A DNA stretch of 64,000 bases from Bacteroidota bacterium (GTDB lineage: Bacteria > Bacteroidota > Bacteroidia > Chitinophagales > Saprospiraceae), in NCBI GenBank assembly GCA_024642705.1, contig JAHEAQ010000012.1:19166-83165 (forward strand), written 5' to 3'. The stretch's first letter is position 1. Each line of letters opens with the position of its first letter. The notes beneath the pieces are model-generated. The model searched no databases, was not told the origin of the DNA, and worked only from the letters and a program-made list of their open reading frames with translations. The translations under genes and the position numbers were made by a program. Shown piece by piece: positions 9,574 through 16,410 of this stretch.

Positions 9574-11754
9574 TTAATTTCTTAGATTTCCCTTTTCTAA
9601 GTTAGATTGGTAATGCGCTAAAACAAATTTCAATTCAGAATAATTGGTTCCAAATGGAATTGCTTTTTTCAATTCTCCCAATTTCAAATCTTTACTGTTT
9701 ATGTAATATGGTAGCATGGTCTTGACTTTAGCCATATCCATTAGCTCAGAAATTTGAATTTTATCTTTTAATACCCACTTCGCTAAATGACTTTCAACTG
9801 TACTAATCGCCATTGATCTTAATTCGGAAATCTCTTGAATATTTTTGCCTTCCTTAAATAAATTAAGTGTGATTAGGAATGTATCCCCTTTAGAAGCCTT
9901 CGCCTTTTTGGTATTTATATTTGTTTTTGGTAAATCATTTAGCTGATATTTATCCTCATTCCAAATTGGGTTCTCCAGAAAATCTGCAGCATACAACACA
10001 TTTAATTTTCCCCACAAGCTACTCAATAAATCTTCTGAAGCACCTAAATAAGCTTTTACACTCTTCTTTAGTGCAAATTCTTGAATATGAAGATGGACCG
10101 GCTTGATTGATTTTTTAAACAATTCATGAGAGAAAAAAGAAATGGCTTTTTTTGCCCTTTCTACTATTATTTTTGAATCATTTGAAGTCTCATAATTTTT
10201 AAACAATTTGTCCAATTGAGCTTGAAAAGATTTCGACACATTATCTAAATTCTTCAAAGTTTGACTCAAATTCATAGAAAGTAACATTGCCTTAGATTTT
10301 TCAGGAATATCTTTTTTGTCTAAAACCACTTTCCAATCCTCCAAATCATCAAGGAGGTATCCAAAATTGAAGGCTGATTTTAATTTTTTCCTTGAATAAA
10401 GATTTTTTGCAAGTTGCAAACCCTCTGCAATAACTTCAGCATCAGGTGCATTTTGATAAAATGCTTTGACTTCTGAATTTACAGAAACACTTCTAGGCGA
10501 AACTTTTGATTTCAATACCATACCTTTCAGATTGGTGCATCTACTCAATGCCACATAAGTTTGTCCCATAGCAAAAGCATCCTCAACATCAATCACAGCT
10601 TTATCAAAAGTCAATCCTTGGCTTTTATGGATGGTAATCGCCCACGCCAATCTTACTGGATATTGCTTGAATGAACCTACAATTTCTTGGGATATTTCAT
10701 TTGTTGTTTTGTCGATGGTGTACACTTTATTTTCCCATATTTCTTTTTTTAAAAAATAGGTTCCGTTATCATCTAAAAATTCCACTTTAATATCATCATT
10801 ATTAATTTTTTGAACTTTTGCCAATTTACCATTGAAATAGGCACCTTCCTCAGTATCATTTCTTAGAAACATAATTTGTGCGCCTTCTTTTAAAGTAAGA
10901 ACTTCGTCAGCAGGATAGGAAGATTCCGAAAAACTACCTGTTAATTCTGCCTTAAATTTATGAGCCCTTGATTCAAGGCTATTCAAAGCTTTTAGATTAA
11001 CATCATCCGCTTTATAATTATGCGTAGTGAGGATAATGCTCTCATTGTTAATTGCCGTAAAATCAGGATCATATCTTTCATTTAAAAGATCTAATGATTC
11101 ACTTTCAGGATTTCCATTTCTGATGCTGTTCAAAATATGGATAAAAGTTTCTTCCTCTTGTCGATAAACTTTTTTCAGTTCAATAATTAAAGGTTTGGTT
11201 TCATTCCAGATCATTGAATGATAGAAATAAGGACTTTTATAATAATTACGTAAAACACTCCAGTCCTCATCTCTTGCAATCGGTGACAATTGAAATAGGT
11301 CGCCAATAACAACCAATTGAACGCCTCCAAAGGGCATTTGATTTTTCCTTGTATATTTCAACGCATAATCAATAGCATCAAGCATGTCTGCTCGCACCAT
11401 GCTGATCTCATCTATGATAAGCATTTCAAGCTCTTGTATGATTTTTCTTTTTTCAGTCCGATATCGTAAATGATTTTTTAATAATGCTTTATTAGTTGCG
11501 GAATTAATATCAACTCTGTCAAAAGTTGGTACAAAAATCTTAAGTGGAAATCCAAACATAGAATGAATGGTACTTCCTCCTGCGTTAATAGCCGCAACCC
11601 CTGTTGGTGCAACCACTGCTATGTTTTTCTTGCTTTCCTTTATAATTTTCTTGAGCAATGTGGTTTTTCCAGTTCCTGCTTTACCTGTAAGAAAGAAAGA
11701 TTGAGAAGTATGCATAGCATATTCTTCTGCAAGTTTGGCATCAATATTTGTCAT
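9574..11754 (-). CDS. Pif1/RecD-like SF1 helicase with C-terminal HTH domain
   Basis: The 726-residue protein opens with a Walker A (FLTGKAGTGKTTLLKK, about 22-37), then the Pif1-type motif Ia (APTGVAAINAGGSTIHSMFG), a Walker B (MLIIDEISMVRADMLD) and the motif III GDLFQLSPI. Around residue 370 lies AITIHKSQGLTFDKAVID, followed by TYVALSRCTNLKG, which are motifs V and VI of the UvrD_C_2 module. After about residue 420 comes a helical region. Near 620-680 sits a helix-turn-helix of the kind found in RecQ-like proteins (GDTFLITLNLFKEGKNIQEI...STVESHLAKW). Pif1-type 5'-3' helicases unwind replication and recombination intermediates, including G-quadruplexes; the HTH probably adds DNA contacts. 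The gene stands alone. The IS remnant ends just past its 3' end. Confidence 0.9.
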   Translation of the reverse strand: MTNIDAKLAEEYAMHTSQSFFLTGKAGTGKTTLLKKIIKESKKNIAVVAPTGVAAINAGGSTIHSMFGFPLKIFVPTFDRVDINSATNKALLKNHLRYRTEKRKIIQELEMLIIDEISMVRADMLDAIDYALKYTRKNQMPFGGVQLVVIGDLFQLSPIARDEDWSVLRNYYKSPYFYHSMIWNETKPLIIELKKVYRQEEETFIHILNSIRNGNPESESLDLLNERYDPDFTAINNESIILTTHNYKADDVNLKALNSLESRAHKFKAELTGSFSESSYPADEVLTLKEGAQIMFLRNDTEEGAYFNGKLAKVQKINNDDIKVEFLDDNGTYFLKKEIWENKVYTIDKTTNEISQEIVGSFKQYPVRLAWAITIHKSQGLTFDKAVIDVEDAFAMGQTYVALSRCTNLKGMVLKSKVSPRSVSVNSEVKAFYQNAPDAEVIAEGLQLAKNLYSRKKLKSAFNFGYLLDDLEDWKVVLDKKDIPEKSKAMLLSMNLSQTLKNLDNVSKSFQAQLDKLFKNYETSNDSKIIVERAKKAISFFSHELFKKSIKPVHLHIQEFALKKSVKAYLGASEDLLSSLWGKLNVLYAADFLENPIWNEDKYQLNDLPKTNINTKKAKASKGDTFLITLNLFKEGKNIQEISELRSMAISTVESHLAKWVLKDKIQISELMDMAKVKTMLPYYINSKDLKLGELKKAIPFGTNYSELKFVLAHYQSNLEKGNLRN

Positions 11755-12054
11755 AAGCGAAAATTACTATTTTAAAATCAATTAGGGCAATTTCAATTTA
11801 TTTAGCTAGAAACTAAATTGAAAATTCTTCCATTAAGTATTAGTGTTTTTTTAATACCTTTTTGTTCCACTTTTTTTAATATATTTTTAAAATTTCTTGT
11901 TAACTTTTTTATATGTAATTGATTATCAATATGATGTTCCTCGCAAAAAACTCAACTAAAATTACATGCAAAGCAAAAAAATAACTTTTAATTGATGCAA
12001 AAACTGTATTCTTTGACTATTGAACAACCTAACAAGATTAATTGTTAATGAGTT
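11755..12054. other. Divergent intergenic region, no gene seen
   Basis: This 300-base AT-rich spacer lies between the minus-strand helicase and the plus-strand pirin gene. It should hold both promoters. I see no convincing open frame, RNA gene or strong hairpin. Confidence 0.5.
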
Positions 12055-12933
12055 ATGAGCTCAAAAAAAGTAAAATATCTCCTTCCTGCTAAATCCATTG
12101 ATATGGGCGGATTTCCAATAAAGCAAGCACTTCCAACCCAAAAAGTATCTCAAATTGATCCATTTTTATTATTGCATCATGGAAGAGCAAAGTTCAGCAA
12201 CAATAGACCTGCGAGACAACAGGGTATTGGTCCTCATCCACACCGAGGATTCTCTCCAGTAACATTTGTTATTGATGGTGAAGTTCACCATAGAGATAGC
12301 CGAGGAAACAGTCAGATTGCAAAAAAAGGTGAAGTCCAATGGATGCATGCAGGGGCAGGAATAATTCATAGTGAAAGACCATCTCAAGATTTGGCCGAAA
12401 GAAAAGGACGCCAAGAAATTGTTCAGATTTGGGTCAATTCTCCAGCAAAAAGCAAAATGAAGATACCAAAATATACGCATTTGGGAATTAAAGATATGCC
12501 AATCATAACTTCTCAAGACGGTAAAGTTAGTATGAAAATAGTAGCTGGAAATTATAAAAATGAGGATGGAAAAATAACAACAGAAAGCCCATTACTTATA
12601 CTTTGGGGAAATGCTAAAAGTAGTAGTGTTGAAAATTTGCAAATACCAGAAGGGTTCAATTCGTCAATTTATGTGGTAAAAGGTCAGATTAAAATTGAAA
12701 AATATGGCATTGTAGATGCTGAAAACTTAGTATTATTTGAAAATGAAGCAAATGAAATTCAGTTAACTTTTGATATGGACACTGATTTTATTTTACTTGC
12801 AGGAGAACCAATAAATGAAGAAATTAGTCAATCTGGACCATATGTTATGAATACGCAAACAGAACTTATGATTGCCATGCGAGATTATCAAATGGGAAAA
12901 ATGGGGATATTGATTGAAGATGAAATGGGTTGA
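12055..12933 (+). CDS. Pirin family protein
   Basis: The 292-residue cytoplasmic bicupin has the pirin signature. HPHRGFSPVTFVIDGEVHHRDS (first 20 residues of the motif read HPHRGFSPVTFVIDGEVHHR) near 62-83 supplies the metal-binding histidines. VQWMHAGAGIIHSE supplies the remaining His and Glu. The C-terminal cupin follows from about residue 165 and ends with QTELMIAMRDYQMGKMG, the usual pirin_C tail. Bacterial pirins bind Fe or other metals; some have quercetin dioxygenase activity and some modulate other proteins, so the reaction here is unknown. The start fits the family. The gene is monocistronic, and the palindromic repeat element lies just downstream, where it could affect the 3' end of the message. 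Confidence 0.9.
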   Translation: MSSKKVKYLLPAKSIDMGGFPIKQALPTQKVSQIDPFLLLHHGRAKFSNNRPARQQGIGPHPHRGFSPVTFVIDGEVHHRDSRGNSQIAKKGEVQWMHAGAGIIHSERPSQDLAERKGRQEIVQIWVNSPAKSKMKIPKYTHLGIKDMPIITSQDGKVSMKIVAGNYKNEDGKITTESPLLILWGNAKSSSVENLQIPEGFNSSIYVVKGQIKIEKYGIVDAENLVLFENEANEIQLTFDMDTDFILLAGEPINEEISQSGPYVMNTQTELMIAMRDYQMGKMGILIEDEMG

Positions 12934-12970
12934 AAAAAATGATATCTAATTATAAATGCTATAAATTAAA

Positions 12971-13177
12971 GAAGTGATTTAACCCGCATTATTCATTGGG
13001 GCTTCGCAATGAGACTTGAAATGACAATAAAATATGCAGTTTTGGGACTAAATCATAGTTACCACTATGGTGCATGACCAAAACTTAGTGCAGCGGTATA
13101 TTTTGCAGTCATTTCCAGTAGAAATAGAATGTCTAATGCATAATGCGGGTTTAATATTCCATTCTTAAATCACTTCA
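12971..13177. repeat. Imperfect palindromic element (MITE- or REP-like)
   Basis: The ends match as inverted repeats. GAAGTGATTTAA at 12971 pairs with TTAAATCACTTC at 13166-13177, and AACCCGCATTAT at 12981 pairs with ATAATGCGGG plus GTT at 13140-13152. The similarity continues inward through GAAATGAC and AAAATAT blocks to a short ACCACTATGGT palindrome near 13061-13071. The arms are therefore diverged copies of one roughly 85-base unit facing each other. It has no open frame of note and lies between the pirin gene and the GIN-domain gene. A non-autonomous transposable element or a REP/BIME-like unit is the simplest reading. Confidence 0.7.
13075..13154 (-). repeat. 80-bp dispersed repeat, copy 1 (right arm of the palindromic element)
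   Basis: Read on the minus strand, these 80 bases match 24211-24290 with four substitutions and no gaps (my count: 76 of 80). The match starts TTAAACCCGCA and ends at GTTTTGGTCA, and stops sharply on the inner side. The two copies are 11 kb apart and in opposite orientation. Confidence 0.88.
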
Positions 13178-13201
13178 ATTATAGTTAAGGTTATAATGGA
13201 G

Positions 13202-13921
13202 TTATAACGATTTTACTTTCCCAGACCCAACACTAGAGCTATTAACATTCGGATTACCTTTGTATCTTACATTTCCACTTCCTGCAATTGAAACTTTTAG
13301 ATCCCCACTAACATCTATCGATACATCACCTGATCCAGCAGTGCTAACTTTACAATCGACAGTTTTTAAATTTTCTGCATTTACATTTCCAGACCCACCA
13401 ATACTTATTTTAATATTTTCAGCTTCACCTTTTAAAGTTATATTTCCAGAGCCACCAATACTTGATGAAATTTCATTAGCCTCCACGTCAAGTTCAATAT
13501 TTCCTGACCCGCCAATCGATAATTTAAGATCTTGGAGATCTGAAAATTTTTCTTTTCCCAAAATAGCTCCTGAGCCTCCTAAAGACAAAGCATCCAATTT
13601 AGTTATGGTGATAAATATATCTACACTTTCATAATTTTGATATTTATGACCATCTTTAAATTTGATATTCCAGCTTCCATTCTTTGCCTCTTTTTCAATA
13701 TTGTCGATAATATCTTTTTGGCCTTTTATTTCAATTTTTTGTTTAGATCCTGGAGTTAAGTACACTGTTGCAGAGATTCCCAGACCAACAGAAGAAATAT
13801 CGCTCATGGTGATGGTTTCTGTAACAACATTACCTTGAGCTGTCATTGTTTGCAAATTCCCAAATTGGAAATAATAGAATGCAGAAGCAATAATTGCTAA
13901 AATTATAGATGATTTATTCAT
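13202..13921 (-). CDS. Head GIN domain-containing exported protein (DUF2807)
   Basis: The 239-residue protein has a hydrophobic N-terminal segment (IILAIIASAFYYFQF) that can act as a signal peptide or anchor, then a DUF2807 'putative auto-transporter adhesin, head GIN domain'. Its main feature is a run of short repeats with the core IGGSGNI or variants (GGSGAI, GGSGNV, AGSGDV, AGSGNV, VGSGKV), about seven copies spaced about 18-20 residues apart. They should fold as a right-handed beta-helix. These proteins are very common in Bacteroidota and lie at the cell surface or in the periplasm. No ligand is known. There is no adhesin or secretion partner nearby, and no C-terminal sorting domain is visible. 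Confidence 0.88.
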   Translation of the reverse strand: MNKSSIILAIIASAFYYFQFGNLQTMTAQGNVVTETITMSDISSVGLGISATVYLTPGSKQKIEIKGQKDIIDNIEKEAKNGSWNIKFKDGHKYQNYESVDIFITITKLDALSLGGSGAILGKEKFSDLQDLKLSIGGSGNIELDVEANEISSSIGGSGNITLKGEAENIKISIGGSGNVNAENLKTVDCKVSTAGSGDVSIDVSGDLKVSIAGSGNVRYKGNPNVNSSSVGSGKVKSL

Positions 13922-14107
13922 TTTGTTTTATTTAATTGTTATTTAATTTTGTCCATCTCGAAATGTAAATAAAGAGGACTTAGTAAGAGACCTTCAAAAA
14001 ATTTAAAGGTTGCATATTGGTTGGCAATTAAATAATAAGTTGAACTAAGGAATTTTAAAAAATACAGTTACTGTATATGATGAAAGCAAAAAACAAAATA
14101 AAAATAT

Positions 14108-14662
14108 TTATTTATTGGAACATTGGTAGACGAAAGCTGGAGGGAGGTTTCTCAATGTAAAGTCAGTATTTATATTGCCAAAATTAGCTTTTAGCATTTT
14201 TAATTTCCCAATACTATATTGATATTGAACAAAACAGCCATTTGAATTTAGATGATCTTTTACCATTCCTAACAAATATGAAGTTTGTTCATCTCCTAAC
14301 AATGATAATGGCAAACTAGAAATTATGATATCTGGTTGTATTTCAGAAATATTATCTATTGTTTCAATGAAGTCAAGTGCAGATTTTTGAACAAGGTGTA
14401 GCCTTTTATCTTGAGAAAACTTCCTCTCACAATGCTTAAAGAATTTATCGTTAATCTCAAAAGAAACTAAAATACAATCTTCATCCATCCTTTCCAATAA
14501 GGATTCTGTGATGCAACCATTACCTGCACCAAATTCCAGAATTAATTTCGCATTTTCAAAATCAAGGTCTTTTAGACAATTCCTAATTAAAAATTTAGAA
14601 CTAGGTCGTATTGTGCCCGTTGTCCTAAATGAACTTATAGCTTCCCTAAAAAAAGATCTCAT
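14108..14662 (-). CDS. SAM-dependent methyltransferase resembling phospholipid N-methyltransferase PmtA
   Basis: The 184-residue protein has motif I (LILEFGAGNGCITESLL, about 39-55), the acidic motif II end (VSFEINDKF) and a PDIIISSLPLS segment. PmtA-type and KsgA-type enzymes share that layout. The N-terminal GTIRPSSKFLIRN stretch resembles the G-x-x-x-PSS start of PmtA proteins, which methylate phosphatidylethanolamine stepwise to phosphatidylcholine. KsgA-type rRNA dimethylases are longer (about 260 residues) and carry an extra C-terminal domain that is absent here. Assignment to lipid methylation is inference from these motifs. No other lipid gene is adjacent. Confidence 0.65.
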   Translation of the reverse strand: MRSFFREAISSFRTTGTIRPSSKFLIRNCLKDLDFENAKLILEFGAGNGCITESLLERMDEDCILVSFEINDKFFKHCERKFSQDKRLHLVQKSALDFIETIDNISEIQPDIIISSLPLSLLGDEQTSYLLGMVKDHLNSNGCFVQYQYSIGKLKMLKANFGNINTDFTLRNLPPAFVYQCSNK

Positions 14663-15062
14663 ATTAATTTAATTTCAAAAATATGCTCCTTATATATAAA
14701 AATGCTTTCTAGGTTCTCAGATATACGAAAAAAGTGCTTAATATCATGAAAACTTTTCAAAGTTGAAAAATTGATTTTTTTTTCATCACGAATAATGCAA
14801 AACAATTTTAAAGTTTATAAGGATTACAAATGTAACATAAAAACTTTAAGCAATTATATCAAGTAGATCATGTAATACAAAAATCAGACGAATAATTAAA
14901 AACTAAAGTAAAAAAGAGGCAATCTCAAAAAATATAGATTTAGGTTTTATAAATTTCCTAAATTCTAATTTTTATTATCCAACCTAAATTTTACCTATCT
15001 TAATGCTTAATTACTTCAAAATAACTATTTGAAATCGTCCTAACCCAATAAAATAATACTTT
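14663..15062. other. Divergent intergenic region of 400 bases
   Basis: This is a gene-free, strongly AT-rich spacer between the methyltransferase (minus) and the second Tat oxidoreductase (plus). The only structure I see is a weak inverted repeat, ATTTAGGTT at 14938-14946 and AACCTAAAT at 14981-14989, with a 34-base loop. It may be an operator or chance. No RNA gene is recognised. Confidence 0.4.
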
Positions 15063-16352
15063 ATGCATGGATTTGACTATACACGCCGCAAATTCTTGAA
15101 AAATGCAAGTTTTGGAATCGCAGGATTATCAATTATGCCATCTTTATTTGGCAAAGTTCAAGCCAGTGACCGTCTGCGGGTTGCTCACATAGGAGTGGGA
15201 GGAATGGGAAACAATCACATGCAGTGGTTTTCTGGGCTTAATGAAGTTCAAGTGGTCGCACTTTGCGATGTAGATGAGTTACATCTTGGCGAAAGTTTGA
15301 AAAAAATGGAAACCCTTCAGCCGGGATTTAAAGTAGATGGCTATAAGGATTTTAGAAAAATTCTTGAAAGAAAAGATATTGATGCCATCACATGTGCTAC
15401 GCCAGATCATTGGCATGGGCAAATTGCTAGCCTAGCTTTTCAAGCAGGAAAGGATGTCTATGGAGAAAAACCGCTCTCATACGATGTAAAAGAAGGGCAA
15501 CTAATGTTAAAATACCAACAACAAAACAATCGAATTTTCCAATTAGGCACACAAATACATGCAACTGACAATTACCATAGAGTTGTAGAAATTATTCAAT
15601 CAGGAGCTATAGGGAAAGTAAAAACAGTTAGACTATGGAAGAGTGGAAGTCCTCCAGATTTAGGAAATCCAAAAAGTCAAAACCCGCCAAAAAATTTAGA
15701 TTGGGATATGTGGCTTGGTCCAGCACCTTTCGTTGATTACATGAAAGAAAAATGCCATTTTAATTATCGATACTTCTTGGATTATTCGGGAGGAATTTTT
15801 GCAGATTTTTGGTGTCATATAGCAGATGTAGCATTTTGGGCTTTGCAGCCCAAAGGGTTAAAAAGTATTTCTGCTCAAGGTGAAGAATCTGTTGGTATTG
15901 GAAATACACCAAAATGGATTAATGTAGATTACGAATTTGAAGATTTAAACATCTTATGGACAACAGAACCTCCAAATGTTCCAGGAGCAGCAAAAAGAAG
16001 TATCGGGGCATATTTTGAAGGAGAAATGGGAACTTTAATCTGCGATTACAATTCCATGGAAATCACCATAAATGGTGAAATTTATACTGACCTTATCGAA
16101 GTGCCGAAAACAATCCTGCGCTCTCCAGGGCACCAACAAAATTTTGTAGATGCTGTAAAATCTAGAAAATCTCCAGAATCCAATTTAAGTTATGCCCGAA
16201 ATCTAACCCTTCCGATGCATTTGGGTTTAATTTCATATCGATTAAATAGAAAATTAAACTGGGATACCTCGAATGAAAAATTTATTGATGACAAAGAGGC
16301 CAACCAACTACTATCAAGAAAAGCCCGTAAAAAATGGGATCTTGTAAGTTAA
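15063..16352 (+). CDS. Tat-exported Gfo/Idh/MocA-type oxidoreductase (second copy)
   Basis: The 429-residue protein starts with a Tat signal (TRRKFLKNASFGIAGLSIMP). It continues with a Rossmann motif (VAHIGVGGMGNNHM, about 40-53), TPDHWH and an intact EKP motif (VYGEKPLSYDV). The C-terminal domain has SGGIFADFWCHIADVAFW, the segment that usually carries the catalytic His. It is clearly different from the protein at 1373-2734, which has QKP, so the two are paralogues of separate subfamilies, not a recent duplication. The likely role is NAD(P)-linked oxidation or a redox-neutral sugar reaction in the periplasm; the substrate is unknown. It is convergent with the pullulanase gene, 58 bases away; any functional link is speculative. 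Confidence 0.87.
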   Translation: MHGFDYTRRKFLKNASFGIAGLSIMPSLFGKVQASDRLRVAHIGVGGMGNNHMQWFSGLNEVQVVALCDVDELHLGESLKKMETLQPGFKVDGYKDFRKILERKDIDAITCATPDHWHGQIASLAFQAGKDVYGEKPLSYDVKEGQLMLKYQQQNNRIFQLGTQIHATDNYHRVVEIIQSGAIGKVKTVRLWKSGSPPDLGNPKSQNPPKNLDWDMWLGPAPFVDYMKEKCHFNYRYFLDYSGGIFADFWCHIADVAFWALQPKGLKSISAQGEESVGIGNTPKWINVDYEFEDLNILWTTEPPNVPGAAKRSIGAYFEGEMGTLICDYNSMEITINGEIYTDLIEVPKTILRSPGHQQNFVDAVKSRKSPESNLSYARNLTLPMHLGLISYRLNRKLNWDTSNEKFIDDKEANQLLSRKARKKWDLVS

Positions 16353-16410
16353 ATTCATGGATGTTTTGAAATTAAATTCTTATTAATATACCAGTCTTTT
16401 TAAGAATTTA

